The notes beneath the pieces are model-generated. The model had not been told where the DNA came from and did no database searches. It saw only the letters and a program-made list of their open reading frames with translations. Source: Macrostomum hystrix (taxonomy: Eukaryota; Platyhelminthes; Macrostomidae). Taken from it: DNA of 64,000 nucleotides. Location: the NCBI GenBank assembly GCA_950097015.1, contig CATNEN010000039.1:19089501-19153500 (forward strand). Reading direction: 5' to 3'. How positions within the stretch are numbered: position 1 is the stretch's first letter; every line of letters starts with the position of its first letter. A program made the position numbers and the translations under genes. Positions 1-13,500 of the stretch are shown in pieces.

Positions 1-380
1 CCCTCCCCTCTCCATATCTAATATCCATCTCTCCAATCTCCATATCTCATATCCATCTCTCCCCTCTCCATATCTCATCTCCATCTCTCCACTCTCCATA
101 TCTCATCTCCATCTCTCCCCTCTTCATATCTTATCTACATCCCTCCCCTCTCCATATCTCATATCCATCTCTCCCCTCTCCATATCTCATCTCCATTCCT
201 CCCCTCTCCATATTTCATTTACATCTCTCCCCTCTCCATTTCTCTATTTATCCACTCCATCTCTTTATGTATCCCCACTCCATCTCTCTATCTCTCCCCA
301 CTCCATTTCTCATCTTTCTTTCTCTCGACTCTCCATCTCCCATCTCTACATCTCTCCCCTTTTCATTTCTCCTCTTCTCT
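1..380. repeat. CT-rich imperfect minisatellite, cut by window edge
   Basis: Imperfect tandem copies of a pyrimidine-rich unit built from CCATATCTCATCTCC and CATCTCTCCCCTCT. They become irregular after about 240 and fade by about 380. The array enters from outside the window, so its full size is unknown. No coding potential is seen. Confidence 0.8.
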
Positions 381-1512
381 ATCAGACGATCTCCATCACC
401 TTTTCTTATCTTATCTTTATATTAACTTTATGCATTCTTCTATATTTTTTTTCACAATTTTACCCTAATTAAATAATCACCTTATTCTCTTCGCATCAGT
501 ACCTAATAAGATTTTAATAATTAATATTTCGAACGCATTATATCACCTAGTCCGATGTTTCCATTAGTTTAATCTATAAGAAAGTCATAAAGCAATTAAA
601 TATCTGTACAGGTGGCATCAGGTACGACAGTTCCTATAGATTTAAATGATTTACAGCTCGTACAGGCAAATGGACCAGATGTTGAATTCCGGAGAAGTTA
701 ATAGATAATCTTATAAAATACATTTCTCTCTTCGGCCTTATATAAAACTAGCTAAGCACACTAGCTAGGCAGACGATAGACTTCTTTAGATGCTATTTTT
801 AGAAGTATATGGATCAGTTGAACTCGTATCAGAAGTTTTTTTTAATCTCCGACAATTCTCCCCATCATCCCGCATTTTCCCGTCAGAATCCAGACGGACC
901 ACCCGCTAGAATTTTCCCCTATACAAAACAAGAAAGAACCACAGATTTTTTATATTTATACATTTTATAACCCGCCTCGCGAGCAGGTTATACTTGTGTG
1001 CTCATGCCGAGTTTCAATTTGAGAATCTACAGCATAAAATTTATGATTTCCATTATAACAAAAAAACTCAACACCGGGACATCTGGGATGCGGGGTTGGA
1101 GAAGAGGGAGAATTCAATGGCACGCGCTCAAGTTCTATAAAAGCTCAATAGAGAAACCTCGAAAGCAGATCTGATATTTAAAATAACAAAAAACCGAAGC
1201 GATAAACTGTTTTTTTTAATGCCGGCTTCCATTTCTGTCATTCTCTCTCTCTTACCTGGTCGCAATCGACGAGATTATTTTCGAAATAAATTTGGGAATA
1301 TTTTTTTCACATTTGTTATGCAGAGGGCACACAGGTAGACCATTGCTGCTCTCTTTGTTTTAAAATATAAAATATTCATTTTCTCAACTGCTAAGTACTT
1401 GAATATTCATTTAGCTCGTTTAACAAGCTTTCAACCACGTTTATTATCTTAAAAATAAATGATTAAAATGGCAGTATTAATATGATATGATAGAATTTTA
1501 GAACGAAATTTT
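381..1512. other. AT-rich spacer, no gene seen
   Basis: AT-rich DNA with no long open frame, no convincing exon and no recognisable transposon. It separates the CT-rich array from the 21-bp array. Confidence 0.6.
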
Positions 1513-1514
1513 AG

Positions 1515-2475
1515 CGTTTTGGAGTAGGATGTTAGCATTCTGGAGCAGGATGTTATGATTCTGGAACAGGGTGTTATGATTCTGGAACAGGATGTTATGA
1601 TTCTGGAACAGGGTGTTATGATTCTGGAACAGGGTGTTATGATTCTGGAACAGGGTGTTATGATTCTGGAGCAGGATGTTATGATTCTGGAGCAGGGTGT
1701 TATGATTCTGGAACAGGGTGTTATGATTCTGGAACAGGGTGTTATGATTCTGGAACAGGGTGTTATGATTCTGGAACAGGGTGTTATGCTTCTGGAACAG
1801 GGTGTTATGATTCTGGAACAGGGTGTTATGATTCTGGAGCAGGGTGTTATGATTCTGGAACAGGGTGTTATGATTCTGGAACAGGGTGTTATGATTCTGG
1901 AACAGGGTGTTATGATTCTGGAACAGGGTGTTATGATTCTGGAGCAGGATGTTGTGATTCTGGAGCAGGGTGTTATGATTCTGGAACAGGGTGTTATGAT
2001 TCTGGAACAGGGTGTTATGATTCTGGAACAGGGTGTTATGATTCTGGAGCAGGATGTTGTGATTCTGGAGCAGGGTGTTATGATTCTGGAACAGGGTGTT
2101 ATGATTCTGGAACAGGGTGTTATGATTCTGGAGCAGGATGTTATGATTCTGGAGCAGGGTGTTATGATTCTGGAACAGGGTGTTATGATTCTGGAACAGG
2201 GTGTTATGATTCTGGAGCAGGATGTTATGATTCTGGAACAGGGTGTGATGATTCTGGAGCAGGGTGTTATGATTCTGGAACAGGGTGTTATGATTCTGGA
2301 GCAGGATGCTATGATCCTGGAACAGGGTTTCAGGATTATAGAACAGGGTGTTATGATTATAGAACAGGGCGTTAGGATTATAGAATAGGGCGTTAGGATT
2401 ATAGAACAGGGTGTTAGGATTATAGAACAGGATTAGGATTCTGGAACAGGGTGTTAGGATTCTGAAACAGGATGT
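1515..2475. repeat. 21-bp minisatellite
   Basis: About 45 tandem copies of a 21-bp unit containing TTATGATTCTGGAACAGGG, with recurrent variants (GAACAG/GAGCAG, GGGTG/GGATG). The 3' end from about 2330 decays to GATTATAGAACAGGG. Because 21 is divisible by 3, a 277-codon open frame of heptapeptide repeats (MILEQGV) appears. No other coding signal supports it, so I treat it as a non-coding array. Confidence 0.9.
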
Positions 2476-3000
2476 AGTAAAGACGACTAAAACAGGGTGT
2501 CAATCAGACTGAGTAATAAAAACACATCTTTAAAAATATGTAGAAATTGTAGAAACCAAGTAGAAAGCCCTTCGGTTTAAACGGGGGATCCGCGCGGCAT
2601 AAATCTAGGATATTTCACAGAATGGCGATTTTTCATTTCGCAGTCATAAATGTCCCGACACGAGCCACAGTGAAACTTTTGAATTTCAAATCAACATAAA
2701 AAATAGTTGTATCGAATTTTGCGGAAGTCCCACACAGAATTGCCAGCATGCACAAACAGTTGCAGCGGAGACTGCGAAATACACTAGGCCTAAATAAAAG
2801 CAAAATCTGCAACTGATGAAAAAAATGGATACAATAAGCAGGAAATACAATCCGTTTATGTGACACCAAAACACTGAAAAGCTTTCCGCCGAAAAATGTT
2901 GAATATTTACGAGTTGAATAAAACTAGACAACTGTAGCCAACTGAACGCCTATTTGCTAGGCTGATGAAACTAGTGGACAAAATAGCTGTGATGAAATCA
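2476..3000. other. spacer, nothing recognised
   Basis: Unique-looking AT-rich DNA between two arrays. Two overlapping short minus-strand open frames (about 80 codons) have no recognisable domain and no splice context. Confidence 0.5.
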
Positions 3001-3007
3001 GGCCATC

Positions 3008-3968
3008 TACATCCCATCTCTCCATCTCTCCATCTACCTGCCTGTCTCTCTGTCTACCTGCCTGTCTCTCCGTCTACCTGCCTGTCTCTCTGTCTACCTG
3101 CCTGTCTCTCCATCTACCTGCCTGTCTCTCCATCTACCTGCCTGTCTCTCCATCTACCTGCCTGTCTCTCCTTCTACCTGCCTGTCTCTCCGTCTACCTG
3201 CCTGTCTCTCCTTCTACCTGCCTGTCTCTCCGTCTACCTGCCTGTCTCTCCGTCTACCTGCCTGTCTCTCCATCTACCTGCCTGTCTCTCCATCTTCCTG
3301 CCTGTCTCTCCTTCTACCTGCCTGTCTCTCCGTCTACCTGCCTGTCTCTCTGTCTACCTGCCTGTCTCTCTGTCTAACTGCCTGTCTCTCCGTCTACCTG
3401 CCTGTCTCTCCATCTACCTGCCTGTCTCTCTGTCTACCTGCCTGTCTCTCCGTCTACCTGCCTGTCTCTCCATCTACCTGCCTGTCTCTCCATCTACCTG
3501 CCTGTCTCTCCGTCTACCTGCCTGTCTCTCCGTCTATTTTCCTGTCTCTCCATCTACCTGCCTGTCTCTCTGTCTACCTGCCTGTCTCTCCGTTTACCTG
3601 CCTGTCTCTCCATCTACCTGCCTGTCTCTCTGTCTACCTGCCTGTCTCTGTCTACCTGCCTGTCTCTCCATCTACCTGCCTGTCTCTCCATCTACCTGCC
3701 TGTCTCTGTCTACCTGCCTGTCTCTCTGTCTACCTGCCTGTCTCTCTGTCTACCTGCCTGTCTCTCCATCTACCTGCCTGTCTCTCCGTCTACCTGCCTG
3801 TCTCTCCATCTACCTGCCTGTCTCTCCATCTACCTGCCTGTCTCTCCATCAACATGCCTGTCTTTCTCTATCTACCCTATCTACCTATCTATCTACCCTA
3901 TCTACCTATCTCTCTATCTGTTTACCTATCTATCGACCTACATGTCTATCTACTTAACTATCTATCTA
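3008..3968. repeat. 20-bp minisatellite with tetranucleotide tail
   Basis: About 42 copies of a 20-bp unit (TCTACCTGCCTGTCTCTCCG and variants). From about 3860 the array degenerates into CTAT/CTAC tetranucleotide repeats. A few copies carry deletions of 4-6 bp (near 3650 and 3700). The long open frame over it is Leu/Ser/Cys repeat translation and is not taken as a gene. Confidence 0.9.
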
Positions 3969-4957
3969 TCAAATGTTGAAACGTTACAATTTAATAGTAG
4001 GACCGATTGTCAAAATATCGATCAGTAATAAAAAATCCTATAAAATCCGAAATGCGCTCGCAAAGCGATACATAGACACGTGGCATCATTAATAATCAGT
4101 GTATCGAAGCTAAACGTGTTAGGAATTCATATCTTCTACGCGTAATATGAAATCGCCATAAGGGCGACCGGTCATAGCCGCTGTGGGCGACACGCGTCAA
4201 TTGAGAAGCATTCTTGAAGGACAAGACCGTGGCGCAGGACTGACTATACTGGAGCAGATGGTCAGCGAGATGGACACAACTGACTTGAGTCAAAAATGAG
4301 GGGGGGGCGAATCGTATAGACTCAAAAACGGAGACTAGCTATCGCATCGATGCGGTGGCCGGGTTTCCACTTATTCCCCCATCCGCTAGACTAGACCCGA
4401 TTACGCAATCACTCCGCTCCCATTGTCCTCATAGGGGAGAAGGCGCTATAGGGAAGTTTGAAGGGTCCTCCTTCATTCCTCCATACCCACTGCATCTGCA
4501 ATAGTTTGAGCAGGACTCACAGATGGCATTGTGATATATATGCTGAGCATGATATATTATATCTTTGGCTAATCTACAATATACACTGAGTGCATTCCCA
4601 GATACCTCCAGCAATCCGCTGACAGGCTCCATTTTTCATAGTTAAACTATGTCTATCTTTTATACAAGACAGCCAAGTTTTCACATTGACACACAAACCC
4701 AATGCACACGTGGACAATTTCTCAGAAGTTGTTCGTGTTAGCAGGTCAAACTTCTAGATATGATAGCCCGCATGGATGCTCGATTTCCCATATCCCATAA
4801 ATGAAAGATGACTGAGTACTGACAGAGTCGGCATGCGGGAGATGGCTTGTATTTGGAATGAGCAAACACTGTAGATTCCCATACGACAACAGACAATGAG
4901 ATATGACTGACAGCAGTTAATTTTCATGGGTGCAAGAATAGAGCGATGTTTTAGCAT
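3969..4957. other. spacer, no supported gene
   Basis: Mixed-composition DNA. A 67-codon minus-strand frame at 4429-4632 has a small Cys cluster (CESCSNYCRC) but no signal peptide or convincing splice sites, so it is not called. Confidence 0.5.
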
Positions 4958-5457
4958 ACGGGGTCGGAAACCTTGGGGAAACAGGTGAGTAACTTCGCGG
5001 GTCAAACAGATAATCAAAAAAGACGACAGTCGACTAAATTGACAGTGAAAAGATGCAGAGAGATGAGACAGTGGAGAGATGAGACATTGGAGAGATGAGA
5101 CATTGGAGAGATGAGACATTGGAGAGATGAGACAGTGGCGAGATGAGACATTGGAGAGATGAGACAGTGGCGAGATGAGACATTGGAGAGATGAGACAGT
5201 GGCGAGATAAGGCAGAGGAGAGATAAGACAGGGGAGAGATAAGACAGGGGAGAGATAAGGCAGAGGAGAGATAAGACAGGGGAGAGATAAGACAGGGGAG
5301 AGATAAGGCAGAGGAGAGATAAGACAGGGGAGAGATAAGACAGTTGTGAGATAAGAAACAAATAAGAGATATAAGGAGAGAAGGGAGTGTTAGGGACTGG
5401 ATTTAGAAGTCCCTAAAGCCGCAACAGGCCTGGGGGCAGTAGTCTTCCAACCCTTGT
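4958..5457. mobile_element. decayed hAT MITE with internal minisatellite
   Basis: The left end contains GGGGTCGGAAAC, and the reverse complement of the right end starts CAAGGGTTGGAAGAC. Both are degraded versions of the CAGGGGTCGGCAAAC terminus of the intact copy at 48,748-49,294. The segment AAAAGACGACAG next to the array is also shared with that copy. No target-site duplication is clear. The interior is almost entirely a 16-bp tandem array. Non-autonomous and old. Confidence 0.6.
5045..5360. repeat. 16-bp minisatellite inside hAT MITE
   Basis: About 19 copies of GAGAGATGAGACATTG grading into GGGAGAGATAAGACAG. The same purine-rich unit family occurs inside the MITE copies at 42,673 and 48,748, so the array seems to be part of the element. 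Confidence 0.85.
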
Positions 5458-8400
5458 GTAAAAAGTCATTTCTATATTCAAAAACCTGCATTATAAGATC
5501 AAACAAAATCTAACAGAAAAAATCTGGACAGGAAATAATAAAAAAGAACGAACATGTAATAGAAATTGTATCGAAATTATTAAAATCTAAATTTTAAGTC
5601 TGCAGTCTAAGGCGGCACACGGGTGGACAAATATATTGAATCGAACAATGGGCACGCGCCTATTCAATCGTTGAGAGCACACAGACTTTTAAGCCCCACT
5701 TCGATACTCAAGAATTCAATTGAATGGCACGTGGTTGAGAACGAAATAGTTCTCAAATCTGCGGTTTTTCGCCTCACGGAATCAATCAAATCTATTGAGT
5801 GTAGTTCTAGTTGTAGGCATATAGAAGAACTTATGGGGCGTGCGAATATAACAGGCTCATTAAATTTCTCGAGCGGAACAAGTAGAACAGCTAGATGAAC
5901 GAATTAATGAGTTGAATTATTCATGAATCCTCAGTCCTAGATCCGGATTGGGTTTTGTTACTTTTTTTCCTCTTCTAAATAAATAAAGGAAACTCCATTT
6001 AGGTACGAAATTGCATGAAAGGAAAGGAGACGGATTTTTCTCTAGAAAAATCAAAGATAACAAACTTATTGTTTTATCTGTCAAAACAAGAAACTGTATC
6101 AGATTTAGCCACATGCACTACTGACTAATACGAGTAGTATGTGGAGATAGTAGCTTTTCAAGAATATTAAAACCACAAAACATCACCTATTTAGAACAGA
6201 AAAGCAAGCCTAATTAAAAAAATAAATATAAATTGCTTACCTTTCTGGAGTGAAAGTTGATGATGTAACAAATCTGGTACACAATTTCAGCAATTACCGG
6301 GTCTTCTGATGCAGTAAAATAACTTTTAAGACAGCTGAAAGGAAGTTGTGCAACACTTTAGTAAACAGACGTTACACATTTTTTAATTGCGTTACACTCC
6401 ATCATAAAGAAAGTTAATACAAAAATTGACTTTGAAGAAACTCATTTTTTAATATTCGTTGTTAGCCTTACAACATAGTCCTATAAAACTTATAAAATGT
6501 ATTTTTGCAGCTTCTTCACTGACATCACGTACTACTTCTAGTAATAGTAAATGAAAAATGTAGAAAAAAATGAAGAATAAAATAATATACAATTATAATC
6601 TTTGCTGCCACTTTATCTCATAAACATAAAGGTCTTCTGCCCCAAGAAAAATTAATTGAGTAACAAAAACTAATAGTTAGATTATTAATTGAATTCTAAA
6701 TAAACTTAAGTTTACTCAAAAGCAAAAAATATCACACATCAATAGTTGGATACACAGAATATGTTTAGCCTAGTCCACTAGCATCAGCTAATATACCAAT
6801 TCGGAATATATAATTTCTACTAAAAAACATAAATTGGTCATGATTCTAGTCAACTAAAACTCTAAACTTTAACCCAAATTTGTACTATAGAATATTAGAA
6901 AAAATGTGTTAAAAATTACAAACGAATGGTTTAAATATTACTCAAAGTAGTATTACATAAATTGTAGCTAAAATCATTGTTTATGGTCTTGTATATACTT
7001 GGCAACAGTCCAAGGCATCACCTACAGAGTGAGGCAACTTCTGCCACACTTCAACCACAAGTGTGTAGCACAATTAAAATGAGAAAGAAGTCCCACCATT
7101 TGATATGGTGACAGTTTTGAATATTGCTCAGCCTCAGCCTCAGTGTAGTTCTGCTATAAAAGTAGCTATTGGAAGTCTGATTTCTTATATCATTTCTTTC
7201 TTTTTTCAGCAGTTTTTGTGTTCTCATTATTTGTTAATCAAGTAAAAATGATATAGGTAAATTACGGGACCTTATTTAGTGCCTAATGTTCATGGGGTAT
7301 TTAGTCAATTTCAACACTCAATTATCTTTACTGTTATTTTAGCTAGGCAAATTACAAAATGTGCAAAATAAATACCAATCAATTTTTTGGCTATTTATGA
7401 GGTTCCATAGGTACATATCTTTAGGATATGTTAATGTGTGAAAATGTAATAATTTCAGGACTCTGATATAATATCTTAGATATTGATAGCAATGCCAACA
7501 TGCAAAGTTTGGGCTTATACTTAGTTCAAAAAGCTATGAGGAGCCTTCTGGTTATTAACATTTTTGCTTTTTGGACCCTCTAGCAGTATCTGTGCCCTGT
7601 GTGGCATGCTAGGGTGGGGGTGCTAGTCACTTTGTCATCTACCATATCATCATATTGGATGACAAACTGACCAATTTAAATGGGTGCACTGTTGACAGAT
7701 GACAAAGTGACCAAGGTTCAACAGTTAATCAATTTGCGGATGACGAAGTGACTTAGATTATACTGATCTGAGAATTGTGCATGTAATGAGTATAGTTTGA
7801 TCCTGTACATTTTTGTGTAAGCGCATATACATGTGAGTTTTTTAGTGCCACTTGCAAGGAGAGATATACATCTTTATGATCTACTCAGATTTTCATGTGC
7901 TCACTAGCATAACTAGCTCAAAAATGTGTGGCGCCACTTGGCTGTGCTTATTGACTACCACTGACTCACTTTGCGTATCTGTGTACTTATATTTAAGTAC
8001 CCTATTTAGTGTATACATTGCCAATGTGCATAGCTTACATGTGCAGCATGTTACATGCATCTATGAAACAGTTTGATCGTGCAATATTGTAGGCTGCACA
8101 TTGCCATCAGTCATTTTGTAAAGAATATAAAGTACGGTTTGGCCATTTTATATAAAGTCGCACTCTCAGCTAAGCCATCTCTAGAGAGTTCTAATCACGT
8201 CAGTGTTAATTTTTTTGGCTCATGTTTGTGTTTCTAGAAAATGCCTGATTTGTGTATCCGTTGAGTACAGTGCCAGAAAAAATTCTGATTAAAGCCTTTT
8301 GCTAGAATGTTCATGATTGGGACACATTCCACCATACATGCGCAACACCCGGCAAACCCGGCCGGGTGAAACGAGTGCCAACCAAGGTATGTTGCAAAAA

Positions 8401-10585
8401 CCAATCTACCAAGCGCAAAAAATCAAAGGGACAAAAAAGGAAGGTGTGAAGAAAAGGAAAAGGGGGAGAGAAAAAGAGAGCAAATGAGAGCAAACTAAGT
8501 CATAAATAGAGCAAAAACTAAGTCGCACTGCTGGCAAAGATTTAGGAGGTTGCGCATGTATGCATTCCACCATTTGCACAGCAACAGCAGCATTAACAGC
8601 AGCATCACTAAGCTTGTAGAGTGATCTAGTGCTGGTTATTTATGCGCCGAGCTACAATCTGACAATGCACAATTACGTACAGTTTTCAAAAGTTTTACTT
8701 CTTTTACTTTAATTTTTAGTCTCATTATTTTACTTTTACATTTTACACTTAAAATGCGACAAGAAAAATATATTTGAAATTTAAATTTTTACAAGCGAAT
8801 AAAAACATTCTTCACATAAAAAATGAAGACAAGACGAAGTCAAATAATTCTTAAATGAATAGCTAAATGAACTAACGACAACATGTATTAATATAAAAAT
8901 AAAAACAAGAAAACTATAAAAACGTTTAGCATATTCGACGGTGTAGAGTTACTTGCAATTTCAATTTTAGTGCAATTCTGCATTGTAGGTGTCTTAGAAA
9001 ATATCAGTTTTAAAAACACTCAAAATATAACCACAAATAAAGTAAAGAAACAATTCTTTAATATTGTTTAGAAAGTAATAATGATATTAACTATACGTCA
9101 GTCACAGCAACGTAGAAGATACTGTGTTAAAGGTGTTATAATATGATAATAATTCAATATTCGCCGGTTTGCAGAAACGTGGCTTAGTCGGACGGAGGGG
9201 AGCGATGCGTTTTTTGGTTACTTGTAATCGCCATGTTTTGGCGCCTTTAGTTGATATGTCAGTATTTTTTATGGCTTACTATACGTCTATATTTGACTAT
9301 TGCAACTCTATACAAATCGTGATATATCGGGATGTTTTAGACTTTATTTTATGAAGTAGTTTTGCAAATGCTATATCGACATCGTATATAGCATTCTATA
9401 TATATATATATATCGTATTATATATGGCAATAGACAATTGACTACTTTAATTAATTTTATTTAAAAGTTAACATAGGGCCTAACTATATGTTCTTCTTTG
9501 TGATCTTTGTGGTTTCTTTTACCCATAAAACTGCTAATCAGTAAAACTGGCAGTAGGCCTAACTCCAACATTTTCTGGTCCCAAGCCCAGTTCATGAGAA
9601 AGGAGAAAGGCTGCATTTCAACAGACAATACAGCATAGTCATAGATTTGAGTAGGCCTATATTATAATACATATTGGCCTGCCATGTAGGCACTGTAAAT
9701 GTGCTCACTTTGATATGCAATTATACAAAAGCAAGTATAAATGTAACTCTTTTGGGCTAGTTGATAAAGTGACCAAATATAGGGATAAGTCCATTGACAA
9801 CCATTCAAAATATAGCAGTTGACAAAGTGACTTTAGGCTTTAGTGAGTTTAAGCTATATAATAAAATGATTGATTTCAATGTAGATAAATGCTACAGATA
9901 AGATTTTGTGTAGGCCTACTGTTAGTTAACTGTTAGTAGTTTTTTATTAAAGTTGCTATTTTTAGCTAATCCACTATACTAAAAATGAAATGCTTGCTTG
10001 GTTGTAATTGATTTTCTCCCGAACGGCTCAACCGATTTTCACCATTTCTTCACCAAAAGATGCCAAATATGGGGACAATTATACACGTATTTTTATTAAG
10101 CTTAACTTTATTGCTAAAGGGATTAAATATTCGAAAAACATGATTTTTTCAAAGGTCAAACCATCTTGGCCTATTGAGAATTTCACTCACTGCAACTGAA
10201 TTGAAATTGCATCGTCAAATTGCGCAATAACCCCAAGCTGATTGAATTTGAAGCCTGCACTCTGGAGACAAATTGGAAATAAATGTACACAACCAACCGC
10301 GAGACTGAGTGTACTCTATTTTCTCACTTCATTGTACAAAGCCAGAACTTTGAGAATTCATTTTATAAGGCTGATTTTTGCACCCACTAACCAACAGTCG
10401 GAATAGCCGATGTGTAGGCACTAGGAATAGGTTATAGGCTAGGTAGGCTAGGGTTCGATTCTGCATTTTTCAGACTAATTTTGAAGACTAATTTTCAGCC
10501 AGTAGTGATTGAAGATTATTTTGATTTATTTTTTTCATTTCGTAAACAAAATATCACAAATCATAGCAAATCTGAGTTTGAATCA
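5458..10585. other. 5-kb AT-rich spacer with small dispersed repeats
   Basis: No gene is supported; the scattered 60-90-codon frames lack domains and splice context. Items seen: a TA run at about 9397-9412; repeated TGACAAAGTGACC-type motifs near 7630, 7660, 7700, 7740, 9765 and 9820; and at about 9975-10,200 a segment with CTCCCGAACGGCTCAACCG, the kind of phrase often seen in dispersed invertebrate transposon remnants (low confidence). Confidence 0.5.
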
Positions 10586-10589
10586 TTGC

Positions 10590-13500
10590 AACAATACAGT
10601 CTGAATCATGGCTAAACCAGAGTCTGAAACATGGCTAAACCAGAGCTTGAATCATGGCTAAACTGGAGTCTGAATCATGGCTAAACCAGAGTCTGAATCA
10701 TTGCTAAACCAGAGTTTGAATCATGTCTAAACCAGAGCTTGAATGATGGCTAAACCAGTGTTTGAATCATGGCTAAACCAGAGTCTGAATCATGGCTTAA
10801 CCAGAGTTTGAATCATGGCTTAACCAGAGTTTGAATCATGGCCAAACCAGAGCTTGAATCATGGCTAAACCAGAGTCTGAATCATGGCAAAACTGGAGTC
10901 TGAATCATGGCTAAACCAGAGTCTGAATCATTGCTAAACCAGAGTTTGAATCATGTCTAAACCAGAGCTTGAATGATGGCTAAACCAGTGTTTGAATCAT
11001 GGCTAAACCAGAGTCTGAATCATGGCTTAACCAGAGTTTGAATCATGGCTTAACCAGAGTTTGAATCATGGCCAAACCAGAGCTTGAATCATGGCTAAAC
11101 CAGAGTCTGAATCATGGCAAAACTGGAGTCTGAATCATGGCTAAACCAGAGTCTGAATCATTGCTAAACCAGAGTCTGAATCATGGCTAAACCAGAGTCT
11201 GAATCATGGCTAAACCAGAGTTTGAATCATGGCTAAACCAGAGTTTGAATCACGGCTAAACCAGAGTCTGAATCATGGTTAACCTAGAGTCTGAATCATG
11301 GCTAAATTTGAATCAAGGCGAAACCAGAGTTTGAATCATGGCTACACCAGAGTTTAAATCATGGCTAAAACAGAGTTTGAATCATGGCTAAAGCAGACTT
11401 TAAATCATCACAGCGTCTGAATCATGGCTAAACCAGAGTTTGAATCATGGCTAAACCAGAGTCTGAATCATGGCTAAACCAACGTTTGAATCATGGCTAA
11501 CCTAGAGTCTGAATCATGGCTAAATTTGAATCAAGGCGAAACTAGAGTTTGAATCATGGCTACACCAGAGTTTAAATCATGGCTAAACCAGAGTCTGAAT
11601 CATGGCTTAACCAGAGTTTGAATCATGGCTTAACCAGAGTTTGAATCATGGCCAAACCAGAGCTTGAATCATGGCTAAACCAGAGTCTGAATCATGGCAA
11701 AACTGGAGTCTGAATCATGGCTAAACCAGAGTCTGAATCATTGCTAAACCAGAGTCTGAATCATGGCTAAACCAGAGTCTGAATCATGGCTAAACCAGAG
11801 TTTGAATCATGGCTAAACCAGAGTTTGAATCACGCCTAAACCAGAGTCTGAATCATGGTTAACCTAGAGTCTGAATCATGGCTAAATTTGAATCAAGGCG
11901 AAACCAGAGTTTGAATCATGGCTACACCAGAGTTTAAATCATGGCTAAAACAGAGTTTGAATCATGGCTAAAGCAGACTTTAAATCATCACAGCGTCTGA
12001 ATCATGGCTAAACCAGAGTTTGAATCATGGCTAAACCAGAGTCTGAATCATGGCTAAACCAACGTTTGAATCATGGCTAACCTAGAGTCTGAATCATGGC
12101 TAAATTTGAATCAAGGCGAAACTAGAGTTTGAATCATGGCTACACCAGAGTTTAAATCATGGCTAAAACAGAGTTTGAATCATGGCTAAAGCAGACTTTA
12201 AATCATCACAGCGTCTGAATCATGGCTAAACCAGAGCTTGAATCATGGCTAAACTGGAGTCTGAATCATGGCTAAACCAGAGTCTGAATCATTGCTAAAC
12301 CAGAGTTTGAATCATGGCTAAACCAGAGCTTGAATCATGGCTAAACTGGAGTCTGAATCATGGCTAAACCAGAGTCTGAATCATTGCTAAACAAGAGTTT
12401 GAATCATGGCTAAACCAGAGTTTGAATCATTCTAAACCAGCGTTTGAATCATGGCTAAACCAGAGTTTGAATCACGGCTAAACCAGAGTTTGAATCATGT
12501 CTAAACCAGAGCTTGAATGATGGCTAAACCAGTGTTTGAATCATGGCTAAAGCATAGTTTGAATCATGGCAAAACCAGAGTCTGAATCATGGCTAAACCA
12601 GAGTTTGAATCATGGCTTAACCAGAGTTTGAATCATGGCCAAACCAGAGCTTGAATCATGGCTAAACCAGAGTTTGAATCATGGCTAAACCAGAGCTTGA
12701 ATCATGGCTAAACTGGAGTCTGAATCATGGATAAACCAGAGTCTGAATCATTGCTAAACCAGAGTTTGAATCATGGCTAAACCAGAGCTTGAATCATGGC
12801 TAAACTGGAGTCTGAATCATGGCTAAACCAGAGTCTGAATCATTGCTAAACAAGAGTTTGAATCATGGCTAAACCAGAGTTTGAATCACGGCTAAACCAG
12901 TGTTTGAATCATGGCTAAACCAGAGTTTGAATCACGGCTAAACCAGAGTCTGAATCATGGCTAAACCAGAGTTTGAATCATGGCTAAACCAGAGTCTGAA
13001 TCATGGCTAAAGCATAGTTTGAATCATGGCTAAACCAGAGTCTGAATCATGGCTTAACCAGAGTCTGAATCATGGCTAAACCAGAGTTTGAATCATGGCT
13101 ACACCAGAGTCTGAATCATGGCAAAACGAGAGTTTGAATCATAGCCCACCAGGGTTTAAAACATGGCGAAACCAGAGTCTGAATCATGGCTAAACCAGAG
13201 TCTGAATCATGGCTAAACCAGAGTCTGAATCAAGGCTAAACCAGAGTCTGGATCATGGCTAAACCAGAGTCTGAATCATGGCTAAACCAGAGTCTGAATC
13301 AAGGCTAAACCAGAGTCTGGATCATGGCTAAACCAGAGTCTGAATCATGGCTACACCAGAGTCTGAATCATGGCTAAACCAGAGTCTGAACCATGGCTAA
13401 ACCAGAGTCTGAATCATGGCTAAACCAGAGTTTGAATCATAGCTAAACCAGAGTCTGAATCATGGCTACACCAGAGTCTGAATCATGGCTAAACCAGAGT

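Noticed and set aside
1555-2388. 277-codon open frame of MILEQGV heptads
   Set aside because: It is translation of a 21-bp minisatellite whose length is a multiple of three. There is no unique flanking coding sequence, and variants are as frequent at non-silent as at silent positions.
2965-3957. 330-codon Leu/Ser/Cys/Pro-rich frame
   Set aside because: Repeat translation of a 20-bp CT-rich array read in rotating frames; no codon-level conservation is visible.
4429-4632. 67-codon frame with CESCSNYCRC
   Set aside because: No signal peptide, no recognisable splice sites and no wider context; a short Cys cluster alone is not enough.
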